The notes: a model not told the origin generated them from the sequence alone. A stretch of DNA of 64,000 nt from JAJEAD01 sp965221555 (GCA_965221555.1 OZ244895.1:2790001-2854000); one strand, 5' to 3'. Positions 8,553-17,003 are shown, numbered from the stretch's first letter. Made by a program: numbers and translations.

Positions 8553-8771
8553 CTATCGCTTGAGGAGGCTGCTCAGCTCGCCGGCCTCGGGAAAACGCCC
8601 GAGCGACTTCTTGGAGAAGACGAGCTTGTCGTCGGCCCGGACCTCGAACACCCCTCCGCTCGACTTCACCAGCTCCACCTCGGCGCCGAACTCGGCCGCC
8701 AGGTCATCCCTCGCGCTCACGGCGCGAGACTCGTAGCCTCAAGCCCCGCAGTATTCGATCTCGATTCGCAT
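8553..8771 (-). CDS. SelW-like selenoprotein (Rdx family) with in-frame UGA as selenocysteine
   Basis: The reading frame 8771-8553 encodes 72 residues if codon 11 (TGA, 8741-8739) is read as selenocysteine. The N-terminus then reads MRIEIEYCGAUGYE, a CxxU redox motif in the first beta-alpha turn, exactly where SelT/SelW/SelH proteins carry it. The rest continues in the same frame with family features: AEVELVKSSGGVFEV, DKLVFSKKSLGRFPE and a terminal SSLLKR. GGAGG lies 8 nt before the ATG. Read conventionally the gene would stop after 10 codons, while 61 conserved codons follow. The gene needs SelA, SelB, SelD and tRNA-Sec, none of which are in this window. Confidence 0.88.
8709..8741 (-). promoter_or_regulatory. 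Putative bacterial SECIS hairpin
   Basis: Downstream of the UGA (8741-8739) come 10 nt, then a perfect 7-bp stem (CTCGCGC, 8728-8722, with GCGCGAG, 8716-8710) closing a 5-nt loop CGTGA (8721-8717); a U-G pair can extend the stem. The loop starts 17 nt after the UGA and has G as its second base. Both fit the published general model for bacterial SECIS elements (loop about 16-37 nt after UGA, G within the first two loop bases). Confidence 0.75.
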
Positions 8772-9163
8772 TGCGCATGCCTCCGCTTCCGAGTCGCAAA
8801 GCATAGCGCGCGACCCGGCTCACCGTAAGTACCAGAGACTCTTGCCGTGAATCCGATGAAGTCCGACTTCCTGGGGCGGGAACGATGAGCAGCAGCGGGG
8901 ACGGCATGTTGCTTGATCGCAAGGAAACCGAAGCGGCCCCCGGAGTGCCGTCGGTACTTGAAGTCGTCCATTAATCGAGTCTGTTGCTTCACATTCCCGC
9001 CGTGAAGCTGGTGTTGGATCTCGCCAACGCGATGGTCACCGTGCATTGCGTAGGCGAGCCTGTCGCCGGCAGATGATGGCGTGGCCCCGGGATGCGGACC
9101 GGCGCCAGTCCGCTCGCCTGGCGTCCCCGCGGTTGCGAATGTACCGTGACCAGCGGCCGCGCT
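8772..9163. other. Gene-poor interval between the selenoprotein gene and gntK
   Basis: I find no convincing gene in these 392 bp. A minus-strand frame runs through 8717-9046 but its composition (unbiased codons, no recognisable motif) does not look like a conserved protein, and it overlaps the selenoprotein gene out of frame. The selenoprotein promoter should lie in its left part; no consensus pair stood out. The region could be the remains of a decayed gene. Confidence 0.5.
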
Positions 9164-9664
9164 TCAGCATGCGCCGAGCAGGTCGATTGCGGTACTCGCC
9201 AGGGTCTCGATGTCTTCGGCGATGTGAAGGTCGTGAATGACCTCGCCGGCCCCGGCCCGCTCCAGGGTCGCGAGCTGACTGTCGAGCAGTCCGGCCGGCA
9301 TGAAATGGTCAGCACGTTGCGCCATGCGGGCCCGCAGCAGCGCAGAGTCGCCGGTCAGGTGCACGAAGCGCACGTCGGCGCCGCATTCGCGCAGCCGGTC
9401 GCGATAGACCCGGCGCAGGGCCGAGCAGGCGACCACGATCGTCCGGCCCTCGCCGTCAGCCTGTCGCATCCGCGCCGCGATGCGATCGAGCCAGGGCCAG
9501 CGATCCCCGTCGGTCAGCGGCGTGCCCGAGGACATCTTGCGCCGATTCGCCGCCGGATGCAGATCGTCTCCTTCGAGGAACTCCCACGCCATGCGCTCGG
9601 CGATCGCGCTGCCGACGCTGGTCTTGCCCGAGCCGCATACCCCCATGACGACGACGATCACCAA
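9164..9664 (-). CDS. gntK: Gluconokinase (GntK/thermoresistant type)
   Basis: Phosphorylates D-gluconate to 6-phosphogluconate. At 166 residues it is full length for this P-loop kinase family. The Walker A motif is MGVCGSGKTSVG; FLEGDDLHPAANRRKM is the substrate segment, ACSALRRVYRDRLR the conserved arginine segment, and RADHFMPAGLLDSQLATLE the C-terminal signature. It lies 58 bp downstream of the SMP-30 protein on the same strand, consistent with an operon converting lactone to gluconate to 6-phosphogluconate. Confidence 0.94.
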   Translation of the reverse strand: MVIVVVMGVCGSGKTSVGSAIAERMAWEFLEGDDLHPAANRRKMSSGTPLTDGDRWPWLDRIAARMRQADGEGRTIVVACSALRRVYRDRLRECGADVRFVHLTGDSALLRARMAQRADHFMPAGLLDSQLATLERAGAGEVIHDLHIAEDIETLASTAIDLLGAC

Positions 9665-9722
9665 CCACTCCCCCTGCCCGTACGCCCCGGGGGCGCAGCG
9701 CCCGCATCGGGCCTCCGAGCGC

Positions 9723-10622
9723 TTACGGTCGCTGAACCCCCTCGCGATTCAGCACCAGAGAGTAGACGGATGTCGAGGCGGTGACGAAGAGCCGATGCCT
9801 GGCGCGCCCGCCGAAGCACACGTTCGAGACCAGCTCGGGGACCAATATCTTGCCGAGCAACGCCCCGTGCGGGCCGATGCAGTGCACGCCGTCCGCGGCC
9901 GAAGTCCACAGGTTTCCGTCACTGTCGAGGCGAAACCCGTCCGCCGCACCGGGGCGCACGACGTGAAAGACGTCGCCCCCGCCGAGCGCACCGCCCTCGC
10001 CGACGTCGAACACCCGGATATGGGTCGGATCGTCACCGAACATGCGTCCGGTGTCGGCCACATAGAGGCGTTGCTCGTCGGGACTGAAGGCCAGGCCGTT
10101 TGGACAATGGAAGTCGGTAATCACGGCCTCCAGGGTTCCGGTTGCGGGAACGAAGCGGTACACATTGCACGGCAGCTCCTGCTCCGACCGGAAGCCCTCG
10201 TAGTCGGTGGCGATCCCGTAGTGGGGATCGGTGAACCAGATGGTTCCGTCCGACTTCACCACCACATCGTTCGGCGAGTTGAGCCGCTTGCCGTCGTAGC
10301 GATCGGCGATAACCGTGATCGACCCGTCAAGCTCGGTCCGCGTCACGCGTCGCGTGCCGTGCTCGCAGGAGACGAGCCGGCCCTGCCGGTCTCGGGTGTG
10401 CCCGTTCGCGTAGTGCGACGGCTCGCGGTAGACGGAAACGCCCGCCCCTTGCGTCCAGCGCATGATCCGATCGTTCGGAATGTCGGAGAACAACAGGCAG
10501 CCCGCATCACCGAACCAGACCGGGCCTTCCGTCCATTCGAATCCGGTGGCGATCTGCTTCAGGGGCGCGTGCTCCAGAACGTAGGTACCGAAGATCGGCT
10601 CGATGGCTTCGAAGAATGACAT
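9723..10622 (-). CDS. SMP-30/gluconolactonase/LRE-like family protein
   Basis: A 299-residue six-bladed beta-propeller that probably hydrolyses a sugar lactone to the aldonic acid. Seen: FEWTEGPVWF with the metal-binding Glu near residue 32, RLNSPNDVVVKSDGTIWFTDPHYG with the conserved Asn-Asp pair, and FHCPNGLAFSPDEQRLYVADT. No signal peptide, so cytoplasmic. The neighbours gntK and an idonate-type dehydrogenase support a sugar-acid role; the exact substrate cannot be told from sequence. Confidence 0.88.
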   Translation of the reverse strand: MSFFEAIEPIFGTYVLEHAPLKQIATGFEWTEGPVWFGDAGCLLFSDIPNDRIMRWTQGAGVSVYREPSHYANGHTRDRQGRLVSCEHGTRRVTRTELDGSITVIADRYDGKRLNSPNDVVVKSDGTIWFTDPHYGIATDYEGFRSEQELPCNVYRFVPATGTLEAVITDFHCPNGLAFSPDEQRLYVADTGRMFGDDPTHIRVFDVGEGGALGGGDVFHVVRPGAADGFRLDSDGNLWTSAADGVHCIGPHGALLGKILVPELVSNVCFGGRARHRLFVTASTSVYSLVLNREGVQRP

Positions 10623-10739
10623 GCTTTACCTCTCGTCGATGGGCCGGGTCTCCCGCAGGTTCGAGGTTCGCACCGAACCAGGCTTCGAAAACGAATGGTC
10701 CGGCTCCGGAAGCGACAGACCACAGATGTCGGCCGAAGA

Positions 10740-11771
10740 TCAGGTGAAGGCGATCTGGGTCTTCATCGCCTGGCTGCGATCGTTGGCAATCCGAAACGCC
10801 CGTTCGGCGTCATCCAGGGGAATCGTGTGCGTGATCACCGGCTTGACATCGATGAGACCCGTCTGCATCAGCCTCACCGCGGTCTCGAACTCCTCGTGGA
10901 ACCGGAACGAGCCACGCAAGTCGAGCTCCTTTGCGGTGATCTGCATCATCGGCACCGGCATATCACCGCCGAGTCCGATCTGCACCACGACGCCGCGCGG
11001 GCGCACCGCCTCTATCCCGCTCGCGAGCGCGCGAGCGGTGCCGGAACACTCGTAGAGCACGTCGAAACAACCCTTGCCGGCAGCGTAGGCGTCCAGGGCA
11101 TCCGGGGCTTCGGCCACGTCGATCGTCCGATCGGCGCCCGCCGACGCCGCGTGGCGCAGCGCATTCGGCACGCGATCGGTGGCGACGATCTCCACCGCCC
11201 CGGCGCGTCGCGCCGCCATGATTGCGAGCACCCCGATCGGCCCGCACCCGGTGACCAGTACACGTTTGCCCAGAACTTCCCCGGCCCGGCGCGTGGCGTG
11301 CAGACCGACCGACAAGGGCTCGGCCATCGCCGCCTCGGCCGCGGACAGACCGTGCGCCCGCACACATTGGGAGGCGTCGGCGATCAGTTCCTCGCAGAAT
11401 GCCCCCTGAATGTGCGGAAAGGGCATCGCGGACCCGTAGAAGCGCATGTCGAGGCAATGGTTGGGCAGCCCCTCGCCGCAGAATCGGCAGCGTCCACAGG
11501 GACGCGACGGAGATACCGCGACCAGATCGCCAGGCTCAAGGCCCTCCACCTCCCTTCCTACCTCGGCGACGTGCCCGGAGACCTCGTGGCCCAGGATCAT
11601 CGGCTCCTTCAGACGAACCGACCCGAAGCCTCCGTGGTTGTAGTAGTGCAGATCGGAGCCGCACACGCCCCCGGCGGCCAGGCGGACCCTGACTTCACCT
11701 GGTCCCGGTGCGCCGACATCGCGCTCCTCGATGCGCAGAGTCCCTGCTTCATGGACGACGATCGCTCTCAT
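10740..11771 (-). CDS. Zinc-dependent L-idonate 5-dehydrogenase-like MDR
   Basis: Medium-chain dehydrogenase of 343 residues. Catalytic zinc residues are in GGVCGSDLHYYNHGG and ILGHEVSGHV, the four-cysteine structural zinc loop is CGRCRFCGEGLPNHC, and the Rossmann motif is TGCGPIGVLAIM. The YYNHGGFG segment is typical of the idonate 5-dehydrogenase group, which oxidises L-idonate to 5-keto-gluconate. I chose the ATG at 11771; the frame is open upstream but non-conserved. It is divergent from the SDR gene at 12020, which would reduce 5-keto-gluconate to gluconate, so the two may act in sequence. Confidence 0.85.
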   Translation of the reverse strand: MRAIVVHEAGTLRIEERDVGAPGPGEVRVRLAAGGVCGSDLHYYNHGGFGSVRLKEPMILGHEVSGHVAEVGREVEGLEPGDLVAVSPSRPCGRCRFCGEGLPNHCLDMRFYGSAMPFPHIQGAFCEELIADASQCVRAHGLSAAEAAMAEPLSVGLHATRRAGEVLGKRVLVTGCGPIGVLAIMAARRAGAVEIVATDRVPNALRHAASAGADRTIDVAEAPDALDAYAAGKGCFDVLYECSGTARALASGIEAVRPRGVVVQIGLGGDMPVPMMQITAKELDLRGSFRFHEEFETAVRLMQTGLIDVKPVITHTIPLDDAERAFRIANDRSQAMKTQIAFT

Positions 11772-12019
11772 GAGAGCCTCGGGGGGTGTCGAGAGCGGAC
11801 GAATCCGCCCGTCGATCCGTGGAATTGCCGGAGTTAACATACACAACCCCGGTCGGGAACGTCGAGGGGGCGCAGAAGGCGATTCCCGCGGAACCTCCGT
11901 TGTATCTGGTGTACGGCGGATCCCTGGGAAAGCACCGGCTAGGCGTGCGCCGGCTTGGCGAGGCAAGGCCTGCGAAACTGGAGTGCGCGAGTGGCCCTGG
12001 GAGAGGAGTTCGACCGTCG
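11772..12019. promoter_or_regulatory. Divergent promoter region between idonate dehydrogenase and SDR genes
   Basis: This 248-bp gap separates two oppositely transcribed catabolic genes, so promoters for both and probably an operator lie here. AT-richer patches (near 11833-11846 and 11896-11915, with TTGTATCTGGTGTAC) stand out from the GC-rich background, but I see no palindrome strong enough to call an operator. Confidence 0.4.
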
Positions 12020-12790
12020 ATGGCTGGAACGGAGCTCTTCGATCTGAGCGGCAAGACGGCGCTGGTGACCGGTTCGTCGCGAGGCATCGGTCACGCACTG
12101 GCCACGGGACTCGCAGGCGCCGGAGCGCGGATCGTTCTGAACGGACGTGACGCGAAGGCGCTCGCCGACGCGAAGAAGCGCCTCGAGGCGACCGGCGCCA
12201 CGGTCACGGCGCTCGCCTTCGATGCCTGCGACCATGAGGCGGCACGCGTGGCGGTGGACGACCACGAAGCCCGCTCCGGTCCCATCGATATCCTGGTCAA
12301 CAACGCCGGCATGCAGCATCGAGGACCGCTGGAGGACTTCGATGCGGACGCCTTCGAACGGCTGATGCGCACCAACGTCTCGACCGTCTTCAACGTCGGC
12401 CAGGCCGTCGCACGCCACATGATCGGGCGGGGCCAGGGGCGCATCATCAACATCGCGTCCGTGCAGGCGGTGCTGGCACGGCCCGGAATCACGCCCTACA
12501 CGGCGTCGAAGGGCGCGGTCGCCAACCTGACCAAGGGCATGGCGGCCGACTGGGCGAGGTACGGGCTCAACGTCAACGCGATCGCGCCCGGCTATTTCGA
12601 CACCCCGCTGAACGCGGCCCTGGTCGCGGACCCGGAGTTCAACGAATGGCTCGCGCGCCGCACACCACAGGGGCGCTGGGGCCGGCTCTCCGAGCTGGCG
12701 GGCGCGTGTATCTTCCTCGCCTCCGCCGCGTCCACCTTCGTCAACGGACACACCCTGTACGTCGACGGTGGCATCAGCGTGTGCCTGTAG
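12020..12790 (+). CDS. SDR oxidoreductase, gluconate 5-dehydrogenase-like
   Basis: Short-chain dehydrogenase of 256 residues. Cofactor motif TGSSRGIGHAL, then DILVNNAG, catalytic Ser in INIASVQA and the YTASK catalytic Tyr-Lys pair. The C-terminus FVNGHTLYVDGG is typical. FDLSGKTALVTGSSRGIG is characteristic of the IdnO/gluconate 5-dehydrogenase group. The start ATG is preceded by GAGAGGAG about 10 nt upstream. It is followed 10 bp later by a beta-hydroxyacid dehydrogenase and lies upstream of a sugar-type ABC transporter. Confidence 0.86.
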   Translation: MAGTELFDLSGKTALVTGSSRGIGHALATGLAGAGARIVLNGRDAKALADAKKRLEATGATVTALAFDACDHEAARVAVDDHEARSGPIDILVNNAGMQHRGPLEDFDADAFERLMRTNVSTVFNVGQAVARHMIGRGQGRIINIASVQAVLARPGITPYTASKGAVANLTKGMAADWARYGLNVNAIAPGYFDTPLNAALVADPEFNEWLARRTPQGRWGRLSELAGACIFLASAASTFVNGHTLYVDGGISVCL

Positions 12791-12800
12791 GGAGTCGAAG

Positions 12801-13691
12801 ATGCCGAACCACGTAGCTCTCATCGGTTGCGGCGTCATGGGCGGCGCCATCGGGACCCGGCTCTGCGAGGTGGGCGAGCACCTGACCGTCTTCGACATCG
12901 ACGAGGCCAGGATGCGCGCGATCGCCGATCGCGGCGCGGATACCTCGAGCTCGGCGGCCGAGGCGGCGGCGAAGTCGGACTACGTGATCCTCAGCCTGAA
13001 CACCGCGGAGATCGTGCGCGCCGCGGTCTTCGGGGCGCACGGCGTGGCCACCGGGGCGAAGCCCGGGACCCTGATCATCGACATGTCGTCGATCGACCCG
13101 CCTTCGACCGAGGCGCTGGCCGCCGAGGCGGCACGCATGCAGCTTCGCTGGGTGGACTGCCCGCTCTCGGGCGGCGCGCCTAAGGCCCTGCTCGGACAAC
13201 TCACCGTCATGGCCGGCGGCGGCGCCGAAGACTTCGAGGCATCGAAGGCGGTAATGCGACACCTGTGTGCGAACATCACCCACATGGGCCCGTCGGGCGC
13301 CGGACAGACCACAAAGCTTATCAATCAGGTACTGTGCGCGCTCCACTTCATGGCCGTTGCCGAGGCGACGCAGCTGGCGCGCAACGCCGGCGTTGACGCC
13401 ACGAAGATTCCACAGGCGATCGCCGGTGGCCGGGCCGACAGCGCCATCTTGCAGGAGTTCATGGTGAAGTTCGCGAACCGGGACTACACCCCCACCGGCC
13501 GGATCGACAACATGGTCAAGGACCTGGACGGCGCGCAGGATCTCGCGCGTTCGACCGGCACCGCAATGCCCCTGACCGCGGCGTGTGCCGAAATCCATCG
13601 CTTGCTCGCCTCCGCCGGTCTGGGCGCGGCCGACAACGCGGCCCTGATGAAGTACTTCGATGGACCGGGAACGCACGGCATCCCGACGTGA
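12801..13691 (+). CDS. NAD(P)-dependent beta-hydroxyacid dehydrogenase
   Basis: Member of the 3-hydroxyisobutyrate / tartronate semialdehyde reductase family, 296 residues. The Rossmann motif is IGCGVMGGAIG; DCPLSGGAPKALLGQLTVMAGG is the substrate-binding signature, and the catalytic lysine is in GAGQTTKLINQ. The exact hydroxyacid cannot be told. GGAGTCGAAG precedes the ATG. The position between a gluconate-type SDR and a sugar importer suggests oxidation or reduction of a sugar-acid intermediate. Confidence 0.88.
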   Translation: MPNHVALIGCGVMGGAIGTRLCEVGEHLTVFDIDEARMRAIADRGADTSSSAAEAAAKSDYVILSLNTAEIVRAAVFGAHGVATGAKPGTLIIDMSSIDPPSTEALAAEAARMQLRWVDCPLSGGAPKALLGQLTVMAGGGAEDFEASKAVMRHLCANITHMGPSGAGQTTKLINQVLCALHFMAVAEATQLARNAGVDATKIPQAIAGGRADSAILQEFMVKFANRDYTPTGRIDNMVKDLDGAQDLARSTGTAMPLTAACAEIHRLLASAGLGAADNAALMKYFDGPGTHGIPT

Positions 13692-13892
13692 ACGTCACCG
13701 GCGCCGCGTTATGACATCGTGCGGACCCGTGACCGCGCGCCGTGGGCGTCTCCCCTCCGTCGGGGCACGTCCCGCACGCTTGCGCATTCTCCGACTCGTG
13801 TGCCCGGCACGCCGGTGGCGAGCCGGGCGGCGCGTTAGCCGTGCTCGTGCGGCGCGATACGCCGGGTGCCTGAGGCGCGAACGGGGAACGCC

Positions 13893-14654
13893 ATGACCGA
13901 CACCCGACCCATCGTGACCATGCGCGGGATATGCAAGCGCTTCGGCGGGATTGCCGCGCTGACCGACGTCGACATGGATGCCTACGCCGGAGAGGTACTG
14001 GCCATCGTCGGGGACAACGGCGCGGGCAAGTCAACACTTATCAAGATTCTCACCGGCGTCTACCAGCCGACCAGCGGGGCCATGGAGATGGACGGACGGC
14101 CGCTGGAGATGAACAGCCACTCCGACGCCATCGCCCGGGGGATCGACGCGGTCTATCAGACCCTCGCGCTTGCCGACCATCTGGACGCGGCGGCGAACGT
14201 GTTCCTGGGCAACGAGCTGACCCACCGGATCGCCGGCGTCACGCTGCTGGACAACCAGCGCATGCGCACCGAGGCGGAGCGCGTCCTGTTCGAACGCATC
14301 GGAGTGCGGCTGCCCGACATGAGCGCCGCCGCCGAGAGTCTCTCGGGGGGCCAGCGTCAGGCCATCGCGATTGCGCGGGCCGTGTACCACACCGATCTCC
14401 GGGTGCTCGTGATGGACGAGCCGACGGCGGCGCTCGGCCCGCAGGAGACCGAACGCACCCTGAACCTGATCGCCGCGCTCAAGGCCCAGGGCCTGGCGAT
14501 CATCCTCATCTCGCACTCTCTGGATGACGTGTTCGCAAGCTCCGACCGGGTGCTGGTCATGCGACGCGGACGGCGGGCCGGGGTCGTGAACACGGCCGAA
14601 AGCACCCGGCAGGACGTGCTGGGCCTGATCGTGGGTGGCGCCGATGCCTGGTGA
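13893..14654 (+). CDS. Sugar-type ABC importer, ATP-binding protein (single domain)
   Basis: A 253-residue ATPase with Walker A GDNGAGKST, signature LSGGQRQ, Walker B VLVMDEPTAAL and the switch His in ILISHSLDD. The one-domain form resembles FrcA-type subunits of the CUT2 class, whereas RbsA-type ATPases carry two domains; it would work as a homodimer. It is followed within about 10 bp by the permease and then the binding protein. The 201-bp gap before it (13692-13892) shows no gene. Confidence 0.92.
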   Translation: MTDTRPIVTMRGICKRFGGIAALTDVDMDAYAGEVLAIVGDNGAGKSTLIKILTGVYQPTSGAMEMDGRPLEMNSHSDAIARGIDAVYQTLALADHLDAAANVFLGNELTHRIAGVTLLDNQRMRTEAERVLFERIGVRLPDMSAAAESLSGGQRQAIAIARAVYHTDLRVLVMDEPTAALGPQETERTLNLIAALKAQGLAIILISHSLDDVFASSDRVLVMRRGRRAGVVNTAESTRQDVLGLIVGGADAW

Positions 14655-14664
14655 GCGCGAACCC

Positions 14665-15789
14665 ATGAATCCCGTGCCGACCCCGGTCGCTTCCGACCTC
14701 AAGTCTCGTATCGATCCCTACATGGCCATCGTCGGGCCACTGGCGATGATCGCGATGCTTCTCGCCTTCATGGCGGTGATGGAGCCGGCGCGCTACTTCC
14801 GCCTCTCGAACCTCAACATCATCCTGCTCGAAGCCGCCCTGTACCTGCCGATGGCCATGGCGATGACCTTCGTCATCACCCAGCGCGGCATCGATCTCTC
14901 CATCGGATCGATCGCGGCGCTGTCGGGCATCATCATGGCCTTCCTGATCAAGCAGTTCGGCTTTCCCGCGTGGGTCGGTGTGCTCTGCGCGGTAGCGATC
15001 GGGGCCAGCCTGGGGCTGGTGAACGGACTGATCATCACCAAGTTCCGCGTGCCGGACCTGATCGGCACGCTTGCGATGGATCTGGTGTATCGCGGCTTCG
15101 CGCTGGTGCTCGCGAAGGGTCTGGTGCTGGCCCGCTTCCCGGACCTGATAACGAACATCGGGCGCGGACGCCTCGACTGGTTCCTGCCGATCCCGGTGAC
15201 GATCGGACTCCTGACCATGCTCGCAGGCTACGTGCTGCTGCGTCGGACGCACTTCGGCCGCTACAGCATTGCGATCGGCTCGAACCCCGAGGCGGCGGAG
15301 ATGGCCGGCATCGCGGTCGAACGACACAAGGTCTACGCGTACGTCCTGATGGGCGCCATGGCGGGACTGGCGGGCGTCATGCTGACCGGCAAGCTGAACG
15401 CGATTCAGGCCACGTCCGCCCCCTACTTCAACCTCCACGTGATCGCGGCGGTCGTGGTCGGCGGCACGTCGCTGTTCGGCGGACGGGCCTCGTTGATCGG
15501 CTCCTTCGCCGGCGTCCTGCTGCTGTCGATGATGATCAATGCGCTGGTGACGCTGCGCATCGAGTTCTTCTGGCAGTCGGTCGCGTCGGGGGTGGTGATC
15601 ATCAGCTCCGTCAGTCTCTATACTTGGCTCCAGAGAAAGGACCGCGACGGCGCACGCAGCCTGCTGGCGGCGGCTCGGATCCCCGAGAACCGCCGGCTGC
15701 TGCATCTTTCAGCCGCTGTCGCCGGCGTGGTCGCCTTCCTGCTCGCCCTCGGGTGGCTGCTGGCGGGCGCGCCAAATCCAAGCGGCTGA
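14665..15789 (+). CDS. Sugar-type ABC importer, permease
   Basis: Inner-membrane permease of about 374 residues in the RbsC/BPD-2 family, with 8-10 hydrophobic helices. Typical family segments are TFVITQRGIDLSIGSIAALSG and GRYSIAIGSNPEAAEMAGIAV (the EAA-like cytoplasmic loop), and a late VVVGGTSLFGGRASLIGSF. The ATG at 14665 lies 10 bp after the ATPase stop; an alternative ATG at 14644 overlaps it. A C-terminal extra helix (LLHLSAAVAGVVAFLLALGWLLAG) is somewhat unusual. Confidence 0.92.
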   Translation: MNPVPTPVASDLKSRIDPYMAIVGPLAMIAMLLAFMAVMEPARYFRLSNLNIILLEAALYLPMAMAMTFVITQRGIDLSIGSIAALSGIIMAFLIKQFGFPAWVGVLCAVAIGASLGLVNGLIITKFRVPDLIGTLAMDLVYRGFALVLAKGLVLARFPDLITNIGRGRLDWFLPIPVTIGLLTMLAGYVLLRRTHFGRYSIAIGSNPEAAEMAGIAVERHKVYAYVLMGAMAGLAGVMLTGKLNAIQATSAPYFNLHVIAAVVVGGTSLFGGRASLIGSFAGVLLLSMMINALVTLRIEFFWQSVASGVVIISSVSLYTWLQRKDRDGARSLLAAARIPENRRLLHLSAAVAGVVAFLLALGWLLAGAPNPSG

Positions 15790-15817
15790 AACCACACTTC
15801 TCACAGGAGAATACGCG

Positions 15818-16954
15818 ATGTCCAAGCTATCACTGACGCTGGCCGCCGCGGCGGCGCTTGCGGGCAGCACCGCGCTGGCCGCCGAGCTGCCGCTCAAGGC
15901 GCTCCCGGACGACGCCGACCGCGACTACTGGGTACCGGAGCAGGTGAACGCCGAAGGCAAGCTCGAGGCGCTCCAGGCGGTCGTCGGCGGGGAGGCCGTT
16001 CCCTATTCCGGCTCCCAGGAAAAGCCGATACAGATTGCGCTGATCTATCCCTCGGCGGACGTCTCCGATTTCTGGGCGCGCAACTACCTCGCGCTGACCA
16101 AGCGCCTCGATCAGCTCGGCATCCAGTACGAGACCACCGAGTTCGCGTCCCGGCAGATCGAGCATTCGCTCCAGAGCACCTATACCGAACAGGTGGTGCA
16201 GGACGCCGATCTGTACGACTACGTCATCTTCGGCCCCTCCGAGCTCGCGACCCAGGCCGACAACATCGACAAGCTGGCCGGGACCGAGGGGTTCGACACC
16301 TATGTCTGGGCATTCCACACGCCGCTGAAGTACCTGAAGAACCAGCCCGACGTGTGGCTCGACTTCTCGTCGGCCTATGGTGCTCTGAAGATGTGCGACT
16401 ACATGCTGTCGCGCCTCGGCAACGACGTCACCTACGCCCTGAATCGGGGCATCCCCGGCATCACCGACAACCAGCGCTCGGGCGACTTCATGAATTGCGT
16501 AGCCGAGCGGGGCAACTGGAACGCGGTCTACGAGCACTACGGCGAGTATCAGCGTGAGGGCGGCTTCGAAGGGACCAACCTGATCATGCAGGCCTACCCG
16601 GAAGCCAAGGTCATCCACAACGCCAATACCGCGATGGCGATGGGCTCGGTCGAGGCGCAGGTGGCGGCCGGTATGGAAAAGGAAATCTTCTCGACCGGCT
16701 GGGGCGGCACCGGACTCGAGCTCGAAGCGATCCGACGCGGTGAGCTGGACGCCACCCCGATGCGCATGGGCGACGACGTGGGGGCCGCGACCGCCGAGGC
16801 GATCCGGGCCGACATGGAAGGGCGCAATGACGAACTGCCCTTCGTGTTCCTCGGTCGGATCACCGTCGCGCACGACCAGATGAGCGTCGACGAGATCGAT
16901 GCCCTGGAACAGGAGGCATTCCGCTTCTCCGGCGTCGGCGCCCTGAAGCGCTGA
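15818..16954 (+). CDS. LuxP-like periplasmic binding protein of the ABC importer
   Basis: A 378-residue periplasmic protein with a signal peptide (about residues 1-22, cleavage after ALA). It resembles Vibrio LuxP more than ordinary sugar-binding proteins: a long N-terminal lead, VPYSGSQEKPIQIALIYP, then DVSDFWARN (LuxP QVSDYW), TGWGGTGLELEAI (LuxP NGWGGGSAELDAI) and TPMRMGDDVG (LuxP TVMRMNDDTG). By my recollection of the LuxP structure, Ser79, Trp82, Arg215, Thr266, Trp289 and Arg310 have counterparts, while Gln77 is Asp. No LuxQ partner is present; it is the third gene of an ABC importer, so its ligand may be AI-2-like or a furanose sugar. An AGGAGA site precedes the ATG. Confidence 0.85.
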   Translation: MSKLSLTLAAAAALAGSTALAAELPLKALPDDADRDYWVPEQVNAEGKLEALQAVVGGEAVPYSGSQEKPIQIALIYPSADVSDFWARNYLALTKRLDQLGIQYETTEFASRQIEHSLQSTYTEQVVQDADLYDYVIFGPSELATQADNIDKLAGTEGFDTYVWAFHTPLKYLKNQPDVWLDFSSAYGALKMCDYMLSRLGNDVTYALNRGIPGITDNQRSGDFMNCVAERGNWNAVYEHYGEYQREGGFEGTNLIMQAYPEAKVIHNANTAMAMGSVEAQVAAGMEKEIFSTGWGGTGLELEAIRRGELDATPMRMGDDVGAATAEAIRADMEGRNDELPFVFLGRITVAHDQMSVDEIDALEQEAFRFSGVGALKR

Positions 16955-16970
16955 CCCAAGCAACCCCGCG

Positions 16971-17003
16971 GCGGCGGCGCCCCGACCGGCGCCGCCGCTC
17001 TTC
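16971..17003 (+). terminator. Strong GC hairpin terminating the importer operon
   Basis: An 11-bp perfect stem (GCGGCGGCGCC, 16971-16981, with GGCGCCGCCGC, 16988-16998) closes a 6-nt loop, 17 bp after the stop codon of the binding protein. Only a short pyrimidine tract TCTTC follows, so it may act as a weak or Rho-assisted terminator. Confidence 0.65.

Noticed and set aside
8739..8741. The TGA as an ordinary nonsense mutation in a SelW pseudogene.
   Set aside because: Its position at the CxxU redox site, conservation after it and the SECIS-like hairpin favour recoding, though genome-wide Sec genes must be confirmed.
8717..9046. A 109-codon minus-strand frame upstream of the selenoprotein gene.
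   Set aside because: No recognisable family, composition not gene-like, and it overlaps the better-supported selenoprotein gene.
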